Shown piece after piece: positions 32,507-40,939 of a DNA stretch of 64,000 nt. Within the stretch, counting starts at the first letter, position 1; the number at the start of each line of letters is the position of its first letter. The translations under genes and the position numbers were made by a program. Source of the DNA: Caulobacter segnis (GTDB lineage Bacteria; Pseudomonadota; Alphaproteobacteria; Caulobacterales; Caulobacteraceae); the NCBI RefSeq assembly GCF_019931575.1, contig NZ_CP082923.1:558001-622000 (forward strand), given 5' to 3'. A model generated the notes under the pieces. That model was not told the DNA's origin and did not search any database. It saw nothing but the letters and a program-made list of their open reading frames with translations.

Positions 32507-33343
32507 TTACTGGGCGGCCTCGGCCCGGCGCAGCGGCAGCGGGGCCGGCGCGGCGATCGGACGTTCCGTCTCCAGCGCGCGGGCGCGATTGCGCAGGATC
32601 TCGCGGGCCCGCAGGTTCGACAGGATCGGATAGAGGCCGGCCATCAGCGAGATCAGGAAGCCCAACTCGCCTTCCTTGTAGCCCTTGCGCGAGACGTAGC
32701 ACTTGAAGAACCGGCGCACGCCGCGGAAGGCGTCGTCGGCGACGCCCTTGACCTTGCCGCTGTCGGCCAGGTCCTGGGCGCGCAGGGCGGTGTAGCGGCC
32801 CAGGCGGGCGAACATGTCGGCGATGTCCTCGTCGACCATGTGCTGCAGCGGCTCGCGCAGGCGGCCGCCGAAACGGCCTTCCAGCTTGGCGCCCGGATGG
32901 ACCCGCTCGGCCTTCCACGACTTGTGGCCGCGACGGAAAAGGCGCGCGACCGACGAGGTGCCGAAAGAGCCGCCCCAGCCGTGGCGGACCAACTGGTCGC
33001 CGACATAGTTGTCCACCGGGATCTGGTACCAGTCGGCGGCGGCGTCGCGCTCGATGGTGTCGCGGACCTCCTTGGCGAAGGCCGGGGTCACGCCCTCGTC
33101 GGCGTCCAGCTCCAGGATCCAGTCGCCGGTGCAGCGGGCGATGCCGGCGTGCTTGCGCGGGCCTTCGATCGGGAAGATGCCGGAGACCACCTTGGCGCCG
33201 TACTGGCGGGCGATGGCCTCGGTGCCGTCGCTGCAGCGGTCGGCGACCAGAATGATCTCGTCGCAGAAGCTCAGGGCCGCCAGGCAGGCGGGCAGGCGCT
33301 GCTCTTCGTTGTGCGCGCAGATCAGGGCCGAAAGCTTGGCCAT
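32507..33343 (-). CDS. Glycosyltransferase family 2 (WaaE/KdtX-like)
   Basis: Protein of 278 residues. GT-A fold with LICAHNEEQRLPACLAAL at the N-terminus, DGTEAIARQYGAKV, and the DxD-type WILELDADEGVTP near residue 78. RKHAGIARCTGDWILELDADE is the pattern of the WaaE/KdtX group, which adds glucose or a related sugar to the lipopolysaccharide core. The C-terminal third contains FKCYVSRKGYKEGELGFLISLMAGLY, a likely membrane-contact segment. First gene of a pair with the deacetylase-like protein. Confidence 0.9.
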   Translation of the reverse strand: MAKLSALICAHNEEQRLPACLAALSFCDEIILVADRCSDGTEAIARQYGAKVVSGIFPIEGPRKHAGIARCTGDWILELDADEGVTPAFAKEVRDTIERDAAADWYQIPVDNYVGDQLVRHGWGGSFGTSSVARLFRRGHKSWKAERVHPGAKLEGRFGGRLREPLQHMVDEDIADMFARLGRYTALRAQDLADSGKVKGVADDAFRGVRRFFKCYVSRKGYKEGELGFLISLMAGLYPILSNLRAREILRNRARALETERPIAAPAPLPLRRAEAAQ

Positions 33344-33484
33344 CAGGGGTTTCCTCGATCGAACGGACCACGCCCCCGCGGTCGTCTCGATGAGATGACG
33401 TCGCCGTCCGGGGTCGCCCCCCGCCCCGGCGGTAAGAAATGCGTAAGCTTTGCGACAGGTCCGGCGGCTAGAAGTTCGCCGCCC

Positions 33485-35881
33485 CTAGAAGTTGGCCGAC
33501 AGGGCCAGGCTCCAGGTGCGCGGGCGCTGCGGCGTCACCTGGCGGACCTGGCCGAAGCTGAAGGGGTTGCCGTAGGCGAAGGTGTCGCTGGAGCTGTTCC
33601 AGGGGTTGCTGACGAACAGCGCCGCGCGCCAGCGGTCGGTCATCAGCTGGGCCGACAGCTTGCCCGTGTAGTAGCCGCCCATCGACGGCGAATAGCGCGG
33701 GTCGAAGGTCAGGCGCGACTCGCCGATGTAGCCGGTCTCGGCGGTCAGCATCAGCGTGGCGGTGCCGGTGACCGGGCGCTGGTAGGTGACCAGGCTGCCG
33801 AACGAGACGTCCGGCACGCCGGGCAGGCTGGCGCTGTCGGTGATGCCGTAGCCGGGCGCGATGCGGGTCAGCTTGGGCTCGTTGAACAGGGCGTTGCCGC
33901 TGACCGTCAGGTGCGCGGTCGCCTTCCAGGCCGCCTCGACCTCCAGGCCCCGGTTGCGGCCGTCGCCGATATTGGCGGTGTAGGACAGACCCGAGCCGAA
34001 ATACTGGTCAGTCTGGATGTCGCGCCAGTCGTCGTAGAACAGCGCCGCCCGCAGGTTCACCCGGCCCCGGAACGGATTGAGCGTCGCGCCGATCTCGTAG
34101 TTGCGCAGATGGTCGGGGCGGAAGGTCCGTCGGGCCTCGCTGGGCGTGGCCAGGCCGCCGGAGTTGAAGCCGCCGGCGCGATAGCCTTCCGAGGTCAGGG
34201 CGTAGATCAGCCCGCCGCCGGCCAGGTCGCGCTGCACCGAGAACTTGGGCGAGAAGCCGCTGAACCCGGCCTCGCGGTCCATGTCGCGCGAGGTGCCGGG
34301 ATAGGGCGCGGTGACGTAGGAGCGGGTGTGGACCGTGGTCTTGAACGCCCGCCCGCCCAGGGCGACCTTCCAGCCCGCGCCCAGGTCGTAGGTCGCCTCG
34401 CCGTACAGGGCGTATTCGTTGAGCCGGTCCTTGCGGTCCTCATCGTAGTAACTGCGGGTGACATTGCCCGAGCGGGCGCGCAGCTCGGCGTCGCTCTCCT
34501 CGATGCTGGTGGCGGTGAACACGCCGATCATCCAGCGCAGGCGACCCAGCTCCGGGCCGGTATAGAGGGCGTCCTCGACGGCCATGCGCACCTTGGCGGA
34601 CTCGTCGTAGAGGCCCAGCTCCAGGGCCTCCTCGGAGAATTCGGTCAGGGCCAGGGTGGCGTCGTAGCGGCTGGCGTAGTTGTGGGTGACATAGCCGGTC
34701 ACCGACTCGAAGTGGCCCCAGTCGCCCGAACCGCTGATCTTCAGCGAGGTCTCGCCCAGGCGGTTGCGGTGGGTCTCGCGCACCTGGTTGGCGCGACGGG
34801 GGCCGCCGGGGGCCAGGGTGACGTACTGGGTGTCCTTGGACGAGGTGTTCTGGCCGGCGGCGCCCAGCTTGATCTGCCAGTCGCCCAGGTCCAGCCGCCA
34901 GGCCGCGCGGCCGCCCCGGCGCGTGGTCTTGTCGACGTTGGACAGGCGAAGGTTGACGTCGTCCAGATAGCCGCCGTCGACGTCGTGATAGGCCGCCAGG
35001 CGCACCGCCGAGTTCGGGCCGGTCGGCGCGTTGAACACGCCCTCGAAGCGGTAGCTGTCGGAGCCGGACTCGGTCTTGGCTATGGTCGAGCCGATGGAGC
35101 CGGAATAGGTCCCCAGCTCCGGCTGGCGGGTGACGATGCGGTAGATGCCTGACAGCGAGCCGCCGCCGTACAGCGCCCCCTGCGGGCCGCGCAGCACCTC
35201 GACGCGGTCGACGTCGATCAGGCGCAGGTCCGGATCCGGGGCGTTGTAGTTGACCGGCACGTCGTCGAGATAGGTGCCGACGGTCGACTGGGTCCGGCCA
35301 GTGAAGGTGCCGTCCGACAGGCCGCGCAGCAGGATCTTGTTGCGCGCCGCGCCCAGGTTGGTGGTGATGAAGCCGGCGGTCTGGCGGGCGACCGAGCCGG
35401 TCTCGCCGACGCCGGTGTCCTGCAGCTGCGGCGAGCCGATGACGCTGACCCCGCCGGGCAGGGTCCCCAGGCGCGGCGGCCGCTTGCCGGCGTTGATGAC
35501 CAGCGGGGCCAGGGGGGCGACGGGCTCGCTGGCGACGGGCGCGCGGGCGGCGGCGACGAAGCGCGGCGGGACGACGGACCGGGCGGGCGAGAGGCGGACC
35601 GTCCGGGCGTCGACGAAGGCGTAGGCGCAGCCCTTGCCCGCCGTGGCCCGGTCCAGGGCCTGGCGCAGGTCGAAGGTCCCGACCAGGGGAACGCCCGCGC
35701 CCTTGCAGGCCTCGACGCCGCCGATCGTGACGCCCATGCGCACGCCCAGCTCGATCAGGGTTTCGGTGACGGTGGCTTTGCGGATGTCCAGGCGCGCGCG
35801 CGTTGGCGCGGCGGCGACGTCTTGCGCGCTGACGCCCAGACCCAGGATGCTGGCGGCGACGAGAAGCGAGGCCCGTCTCAG
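33485..35881 (-). CDS. TonB-dependent transducer with N-terminal STN domain
   Basis: Outer-membrane signalling receptor. The conceptual protein begins at codons for LRRASLLVAASILGLGVSA (signal peptide), then an STN signalling domain (LDIRKATVTETLIELGVRMG, ending YAFVDARTVRLSP), a plug with RVEVLRGPQGALYGGGSLSG, and a barrel ending WSLALSANF. The only canonical start in this part is a GTG at 35743, which would cut the STN domain in half; no ATG, GTG or TTG exists upstream of it before the fecR stop, so the CTG at the right end is a provisional start. It forms a surface-signalling unit with fecR and a FecI-like sigma factor. The ligand is unknown. Confidence 0.85.
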   Translation of the reverse strand: MRRASLLVAASILGLGVSAQDVAAAPTRARLDIRKATVTETLIELGVRMGVTIGGVEACKGAGVPLVGTFDLRQALDRATAGKGCAYAFVDARTVRLSPARSVVPPRFVAAARAPVASEPVAPLAPLVINAGKRPPRLGTLPGGVSVIGSPQLQDTGVGETGSVARQTAGFITTNLGAARNKILLRGLSDGTFTGRTQSTVGTYLDDVPVNYNAPDPDLRLIDVDRVEVLRGPQGALYGGGSLSGIYRIVTRQPELGTYSGSIGSTIAKTESGSDSYRFEGVFNAPTGPNSAVRLAAYHDVDGGYLDDVNLRLSNVDKTTRRGGRAAWRLDLGDWQIKLGAAGQNTSSKDTQYVTLAPGGPRRANQVRETHRNRLGETSLKISGSGDWGHFESVTGYVTHNYASRYDATLALTEFSEEALELGLYDESAKVRMAVEDALYTGPELGRLRWMIGVFTATSIEESDAELRARSGNVTRSYYDEDRKDRLNEYALYGEATYDLGAGWKVALGGRAFKTTVHTRSYVTAPYPGTSRDMDREAGFSGFSPKFSVQRDLAGGGLIYALTSEGYRAGGFNSGGLATPSEARRTFRPDHLRNYEIGATLNPFRGRVNLRAALFYDDWRDIQTDQYFGSGLSYTANIGDGRNRGLEVEAAWKATAHLTVSGNALFNEPKLTRIAPGYGITDSASLPGVPDVSFGSLVTYQRPVTGTATLMLTAETGYIGESRLTFDPRYSPSMGGYYTGKLSAQLMTDRWRAALFVSNPWNSSSDTFAYGNPFSFGQVRQVTPQRPRTWSLALSANF

Positions 35882-35902
35882 GATCGGGCCCGTGGACGAA
35901 CG

Positions 35903-36880
35903 TCAGTGCGGCGCGGAAGTCTTTCCGCGCAGGACAATCGAATCATTGGTCGGCGTCGCCGAAAGCGGCATCAGGCTGGTCAGGCGGCGAACCATCGCAT
36001 CCTGCCCATCCACGATCAATACGCCGGAGAACTTGAGATTGGCGGTGTCTTCGCCTTCCAGGCGAAGCGGCCGGTCGAAATAGTGGTTCATGTCGCTGAC
36101 GATGCGGCTCAGCGGCTGGTCGCGATAGATCAGCCGACCCGAGCGCCAGCCCACCTGGTCCTCGGCCGCCACGACGCGGACGACGACGCCCGTGGCGCCT
36201 TCCGAGTGTTCCAGCATCTGGCCCGGGCGCAGGCGCACCGGCGAATCCTCGCCGTCGGTCGAGACCTCGACCAGGCCGCGCAGGACGGTGACGCTGAGCT
36301 GGCCGTCGCGCCGGCGGACGTCGAACTTGGTGCCGAGCACGCGCACGGTCTCGTCGCCGGCGGTGATCAGGAACGGACGCGAGGCGTCATGGGCCACGTC
36401 GAACAGCGCCTGGCCGTCGTGCACGGTGACCCGACGGGCGTCCTTCTCGAGGCGCACGGACAGGTGCGAGTCGGTGTTCAGGTCGATGCGGCTGCCGTCG
36501 GCCAGCTGGATGGCTTGGCTCTGGCCCTTGGCGGTGGTGTAGAGCGTGTCGGGCTGGGGCAGCAATTCGCCCCACGGCGCGACGACGATGGCGACGGCCG
36601 CCGCGGCGGCGGCCACGCCCAGACCGCCCAGCCAACGCCAGTCGATCGTGGACGTCCGCTTCGCCGCGACGCGCCTGGGTTCGACCAATGCCCCCCGCAC
36701 GGCCGGACCCCGCTGGAAGATCTCCTCGTCGACGGCCTGGATGGCGTCATACGCCTCCTGCGCGCCGGGCTCGCTCAGCCAGGCGTCAAACGCCAGCCAG
36801 TCGGTCTCATCGACCTCCGGCCGCTGCAGTCGGGTCAGCCAATCGGCCGCCTCTTGCAGATGTTGCGCTGACCGGCTCAT
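35903..36880 (-). CDS. FecR-family anti-sigma / signal transducer
   Basis: Protein of 325 residues from the ATG with GGAG upstream; another ATG 20 codons earlier is possible. The N-terminal cytoplasmic part (AADWLTRLQRPEVDETDWLAFDAWL) matches the FecR_N/DUF4880 region, a transmembrane helix follows (WLGGLGVAAAAAAVAIVV, near residue 85), and the periplasmic FecR domain has the FDVAHDASRPFLITAGDETVRVLGTKFDVRR signature. It should bind the sigma factor inside and the STN domain of the receptor outside. It lies between those two genes, on the same strand. Confidence 0.93.
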   Translation of the reverse strand: MSRSAQHLQEAADWLTRLQRPEVDETDWLAFDAWLSEPGAQEAYDAIQAVDEEIFQRGPAVRGALVEPRRVAAKRTSTIDWRWLGGLGVAAAAAAVAIVVAPWGELLPQPDTLYTTAKGQSQAIQLADGSRIDLNTDSHLSVRLEKDARRVTVHDGQALFDVAHDASRPFLITAGDETVRVLGTKFDVRRRDGQLSVTVLRGLVEVSTDGEDSPVRLRPGQMLEHSEGATGVVVRVVAAEDQVGWRSGRLIYRDQPLSRIVSDMNHYFDRPLRLEGEDTANLKFSGVLIVDGQDAMVRRLTSLMPLSATPTNDSIVLRGKTSAPH

Positions 36881-36965
36881 CCGGCGTTGCTCCGACGAGG
36901 ATCCATCATCCCCCTGATCGTAGACGTCGCCCAGGCGCATCGTCCCCCATGTGCAACTGCATAAA

Positions 36966-37493
36966 TCACCGCAGGCGCCTCGTCAGGGTCTTTAAGGCCG
37001 AGCTGATGTGTTTTTCGACGGTGCTGACGCTGATGCCCATGCGTCGGGCGGTCTCGACGTGGCTGTAGCCTTCCAGCTTGTGCAGCTGGAACGCCTGGCG
37101 GGTCTTCTCGGGAAGGTCCTCGACGGCCTCGACCAGGGCCTTCAGGCGCTGGCGTCCGGCGAGGATCTCGTCGGCGGGCGGCTCGTCGGTGACTTCCTGG
37201 CCGGCCACGACGGTGGTGTTGACGTCGCGCCAGTCGCTGTCGCGGGCGCCGGCCCGTTTCTGGCTGCGCAGGCGGTCCAGCATCAGGTTCGACCCGATCC
37301 GGTGCAGCAGGGCCGAGGGGTTGTCGACGGGGCCCAGCGAGTCCATGCCGCTGATGCGAATATAAAGGTCCTGCAAAAGATCCTCGGCCTCGGCGCGGGA
37401 GCCCAGACGCGCGGCGAAGAAGCGCACCAGATTGGCGCGCTTTTCCTCGTACAGGCCCAGTAGAGCGGCCTTGTCCGAGTCCGCTACGCTCAA
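36966..37493 (-). CDS. FecI-type ECF sigma factor
   Basis: Extracytoplasmic-function sigma factor of 175 residues. Region 2 holds AEDLLQDLYIRI and IGSNLMLDRLRSQKR; region 4 holds LPEKTRQAFQLHKLEGYSHVETARRMGISVSTVEKHISSALKTL, the FecI form (GYSHVETA...GISVSTVEKH). The TTG start has a GGGTGA stretch in front of it; no ATG is available. With fecR and the STN receptor downstream it would be released when the receptor binds its ligand, and likely transcribes the receptor operon. Confidence 0.92.
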   Translation of the reverse strand: MSVADSDKAALLGLYEEKRANLVRFFAARLGSRAEAEDLLQDLYIRISGMDSLGPVDNPSALLHRIGSNLMLDRLRSQKRAGARDSDWRDVNTTVVAGQEVTDEPPADEILAGRQRLKALVEAVEDLPEKTRQAFQLHKLEGYSHVETARRMGISVSTVEKHISSALKTLTRRLR

Positions 37494-37787
37494 AAGATCA
37501 CCCGCATCCGCCAGTCGCTACCCCTTGCAAGGCGCAGCACTATCCATCTTTTTCCGGGAAAGACGATCGTTTGTTCGGTCGCCTATTCCCGAGCCCAGGG
37601 GCCAGATATCGCTCGCTCGCGACTTGGAAAAGGCGCCCAGAAGTTCAAATAGCGGCGTTTTTGCTGCTTTGGCTCGGCATTCTTCATTTCAGCGCGTTTG
37701 AGTGACGCCGCGATGACCTGGATTTATGTGGCGAAATGTCGCGGAGGCCGCGTGCGCGCGGCGCCGTCGTTTTAGCCAGCGCCGCGA
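37494..37787. other. Intergenic region between ECF sigma and response regulator genes
   Basis: About 290 bases with a moderately AT-rich part; it should hold the promoter of the sigma-factor operon. No conserved motif, gene or repeat was recognised. Confidence 0.4.
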
Positions 37788-38513
37788 TCAGCCTTCCAGC
37801 CGGACCTCGTTCACGGGCGTTTCCGGGCGCTCGGGCTCGCAGGTTTCCAGGCGATACCCGAAGCCGTAGACCGTGCTCAGGCGGAATCCGTTGATGGGGC
37901 GCAGGCCCAGCTTGGCCCGAAGGCGCGACACATGGGCGTCCAGGGTGCGGGTCTCGAGATCGGGCCGCTGCCCCCAGATCCGGCGCAGCAGATATTCGCG
38001 CGACACCGGCTGAGACAGGTTGTTGAACAGCATCGACGCCAGCTGGAACTCCTTGGGCGTCAGGGCCTCGACATGGTCACCCCAACTGGCGGTCTGGGCG
38101 GCGGGGTCAAGGCGGTAAGGGCCGTGCTGTTCGGTCCGCGGCTGGACCCGATGGACGCGGCGCGCCACCGCGTTAATGCGCGCCAGCAGAATCCTCGGCT
38201 GCAGCGGCTTGACGATGTAGTCGTCCGCGCCGGCGTTCAGGCCGGCGACCAGCTCAGCCTCGACCGAGCGACGGGTCAGCAGCAGCACCGGCGGCGCGGC
38301 GGCCGGATCCTCGCGCAGCCGCTTCAGGGTCTCCGCCCCCGGCGGCTCCGACATGTCCCAGTCCAGGATCACCAGATCGAAGGCGCCCCGGTCCGGCTCG
38401 GCCAGGAACAGCGACGGCCGCGTGAAGCCGGTGCAGGCGAAGCCGGCGGGATCCAGCACGGAGGCGACAAGAGCATTGTGGTCTTGATCGTCGTCAAGCA
38501 GGGCGACTTTCAT
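37788..38513 (-). CDS. OmpR-family response regulator, orphan
   Basis: Protein of 241 residues. Receiver domain: MKVALLDDDQDHNALV with the acidic pocket, phospho-acceptor Asp in VILDWDMSEP near residue 52, Thr in LLLTRRSVE and Lys in YIVKPLQPR. DNA-binding winged helix: LTPKEFQLASMLFNNLSQPVSREYLLRRIWG and VSRLRAKL, ending YGFGYRLE. The ATG has GGGTGA a few bases upstream. No kinase gene adjoins it: the neighbours are a FecI-type operon on one side and a glycosylase gene on the other, so its partner lies elsewhere. Confidence 0.93.
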   Translation of the reverse strand: MKVALLDDDQDHNALVASVLDPAGFACTGFTRPSLFLAEPDRGAFDLVILDWDMSEPPGAETLKRLREDPAAAPPVLLLTRRSVEAELVAGLNAGADDYIVKPLQPRILLARINAVARRVHRVQPRTEQHGPYRLDPAAQTASWGDHVEALTPKEFQLASMLFNNLSQPVSREYLLRRIWGQRPDLETRTLDAHVSRLRAKLGLRPINGFRLSTVYGFGYRLETCEPERPETPVNEVRLEG

Positions 38514-38616
38514 GAGGTCACCCAAGCTGGCGACCAGCCTCTCATTTGCATCTCGCCTCGTCTCTACGCGGTCGATTCGACATCTTTACAATGCGTTACG
38601 GCCGCGTCGAGCCGCG

Positions 38617-39825
38617 CTAAGTCGGTTTTCCGACAATCGAACCCAGACTGGGGGCGAGGTCGCCCGAGGGGCGCACGTCTACGCCCGACAAGCCCAGCCA
38701 GGACGCCATCAGGGACAGCTCCTCGGCCAGCCTGGCGGCGGTCTCGCCGTCGGCGTCCGGTTCGGCGTGCGCGGCCAGCACCAGCAGCCGGCCGGCCTTG
38801 CGGTCGGCCTTCAGGTCCACGCGGGCCGTGATCGCCTCGTCCTGCAGGAAGGGCAGGACGTAGTAGCCGTGGGTGCGCTTGTGGGCGGGGGTGTAGATCT
38901 CCAGCCGCACGCGGACGCCGAAGAGCCGCTCGGTCCGCTCGCGGAACCAGATCAGGTTGTCGAACGGCGAGAGCAGGGCGCGGGCCTTGATCGCGCGTGG
39001 GCGACGGGCGTCGGGCCACAGATAGGCCGGCCGGTCCCAGCCCTTCACCGCGACCGGCTGCAGGGTCCCGTCGGCGACCAGCGCGGCCACGCCCTCGCGG
39101 GCGTCGGTCACGCCCAGGCGGAAATAGTCGCGCAGGTCGCGCTCGGTCGCCACGCCCATGGCGCGGGCCGAGATCCTCAGCAGTTCGCGGCAGGCCTGCG
39201 CGCGATCGGGCGTCGGGGTCTCTACGATCGCCTTGGGCAGCACCCGCTCGGGCAGGCCGTAGACCCGCTCGAAGGTCCCGCGCCGCGTGGCGGTGGTCAG
39301 GCGGCCGGTCCAGAACAGGCACTCCATGGCCCGCTTGCCCTCGCTCCAGCCCCACCAGCCGCCTTCGCCCTTCGCGCCCAGCTCCAGCTCCGACGCCGCC
39401 AGGGGGCCGCGCTCGGCCACGGTCGCCAGGGCCTTGTCGATGAAGTCGGCGTGGCTGCGCAGGAAGGCCGAAACGTTCTTCCAGACCCCCACGCCGTCCA
39501 AGGCGTCCTGCATCCGCCAGCGCAGCAGGGGATGGGTGGCCAGCGGCGTCAGCGAGGCCTCGTGCGCCCAGTATTCGGCCAAGGCCGGCTTGCGGCCCCA
39601 GGCCAGGTCCTCCAGCAGGGCGCGGTCATAGGCGCCCAGGCGCGAGAAGAACGGCAGATAGTGCGAGCGCGACACGACATTGACCGAGTCGATCTGGACG
39701 ACGCCCAGGCTGTCGATCGTCGACAGCAGGTGGCGGCGGGCCGGCGCGTCCGGGCGCGGGCGTCCGAAGCCCTGCGCCGCCAGCGCGATGCGCCGGGCTT
39801 CCTTCGCGGAGAGGGTCTGGACCAT
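38617..39825 (-). CDS. YcaQ-like DNA glycosylase (AlkZ superfamily)
   Basis: Protein of 402 residues with winged-helix domains of the HTH_42/YcaQ group. VVQIDSVNVVSRSHYLPFFSRLG near residue 45 carries the QxD catalytic motif (Gln-Ile-Asp) of bacterial interstrand-crosslink glycosylases. Also YWAHEASLTP, AMECLFWTGRLTTATR and LLSPFDNLIWFRER, all conserved in YcaQ. In E. coli YcaQ unhooks nitrogen-mustard crosslinks (established). Divergent from the aldose epimerase gene; starts are 68 bases apart. Confidence 0.9.
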   Translation of the reverse strand: MVQTLSAKEARRIALAAQGFGRPRPDAPARRHLLSTIDSLGVVQIDSVNVVSRSHYLPFFSRLGAYDRALLEDLAWGRKPALAEYWAHEASLTPLATHPLLRWRMQDALDGVGVWKNVSAFLRSHADFIDKALATVAERGPLAASELELGAKGEGGWWGWSEGKRAMECLFWTGRLTTATRRGTFERVYGLPERVLPKAIVETPTPDRAQACRELLRISARAMGVATERDLRDYFRLGVTDAREGVAALVADGTLQPVAVKGWDRPAYLWPDARRPRAIKARALLSPFDNLIWFRERTERLFGVRVRLEIYTPAHKRTHGYYVLPFLQDEAITARVDLKADRKAGRLLVLAAHAEPDADGETAARLAEELSLMASWLGLSGVDVRPSGDLAPSLGSIVGKPT

Positions 39826-39893
39826 GGGGCCAGTTGAGCTTGCGCCGTCGCGGGGCGCAAGGCAGTGAGAGCGCTAACATGAAGGAGCCCCCC

Positions 39894-40739
39894 ATGACCG
39901 CCATCGAGAAGGGCCAGGCCCGCCTGGTGCTCGCCCCCGAGGTCGGCGGCGCGATCGCCGCCTTCACCGTGGCGGGACGCGACGTGCTGCGGCCGATGGC
40001 GGACGGGGCCGGCGACGCCCTGTTCACGTCGAGCTTTCCCCTGGTCCCGTTCTGCAATCGCATCCCGAACGGCCGCTTCACGTTCGAGGGGCGCGAGGTC
40101 GTGCTGCCGCCAAACCTGGCGGGCCATCCGCATACGCTGCACGGCCAGGGCTGGCGCGCGGCCTGGACGATCGAGAAGGTCACGGATGGCGAGGCGGTGC
40201 TTTCTTATACGCACGCGCCGGACGCCTGGCCGTGGGCCTATCGCGCCGAGCAGCGGTTCGTCCTGTCCGAGACCGGCCTGCGGACCGAGCTGAGCGTCAC
40301 CAATACCAGCGATGCGCCGATGCCGGCGGGCCTGGGCTTTCACCCCTATTTCCCGCGCCGCGAGGGCGAGGCCCTGACGGCGGCCAATGACGGGGTCTGG
40401 CTGATCGACGCCGACGTCCTGCCGACGATCCATCACCCTGGCCCGTGGGAAGCTGACTGGGCCGCCGGGGCGCCGGTCGAGGGCCATGGTCTGATCGACC
40501 ACTGCTATACCGGTTGGAACCAGCGGGCCGTGCTGCGCGCGCCGGGCCAGCCAGACACGATCGTCACCGCCTCGGCCGAGTGCCGCTGGCTGCACGTCTA
40601 TGTCCCGCCGGGCGAGGCCTATTACTGCGTCGAACCCTGCGCCAGCCGCCCCAACCCGTTCGGGGACGGGGAGACCGGCATGGTGACGCTGGCGCCGGGG
40701 GAAAGCCGGTCGATCTGGATGAAGGTCCAGACGCGATAG
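39894..40739 (+). CDS. Aldose 1-epimerase family protein
   Basis: Protein of 281 residues in the galactose mutarotase-like fold. Conserved parts: LVPFCNRIPNGRFTFEG near residue 45-60, HTLHGQGWRAAW with a catalytic-type His, MPAGLGFHPYFPR with the second His, and LHVYVPPGEAYYCVEPC with the terminal Glu expected to act as base. The ATG with AAGGAG six bases upstream is preferred over two earlier frames. Which sugar is used is not readable. Monocistronic; a repeat pair follows. Confidence 0.92.
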   Translation: MTAIEKGQARLVLAPEVGGAIAAFTVAGRDVLRPMADGAGDALFTSSFPLVPFCNRIPNGRFTFEGREVVLPPNLAGHPHTLHGQGWRAAWTIEKVTDGEAVLSYTHAPDAWPWAYRAEQRFVLSETGLRTELSVTNTSDAPMPAGLGFHPYFPRREGEALTAANDGVWLIDADVLPTIHHPGPWEADWAAGAPVEGHGLIDHCYTGWNQRAVLRAPGQPDTIVTASAECRWLHVYVPPGEAYYCVEPCASRPNPFGDGETGMVTLAPGESRSIWMKVQTR

Positions 40740-40776
40740 ATCGCGTTTAGAACAAACCTGGCCTTACAAACCCCGT

Positions 40777-40906
40777 CTTCCTGGGCCTTGTGCCCAGGAC
40801 CCATGTTTACGCTTTCCAGGCGGATGCCGGGAACGCGCCTTCATTTGCCGGAAGCGCCGATGCTCGCCGAGCCGATCCCTGGGTCCTAGGCACAAGGCCT
40901 AGGAAG
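40777..40906. repeat. Inverted repeat pair around 76 bases
   Basis: Left arm CTTCCTGGGCCTTGTGCCCA plus GGACCCA; the right arm is its inverse over 27 bases with two mismatches. Each arm is itself nearly palindromic (CCTGGGCCTTGTGCCCAGG). It fills the interval between two convergent genes and may serve as a bidirectional terminator or a BIME-like element. Confidence 0.75.
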
Positions 40907-40939
40907 GCGATTAAGGGTTCGGATCGGAGACTGCGAAAT

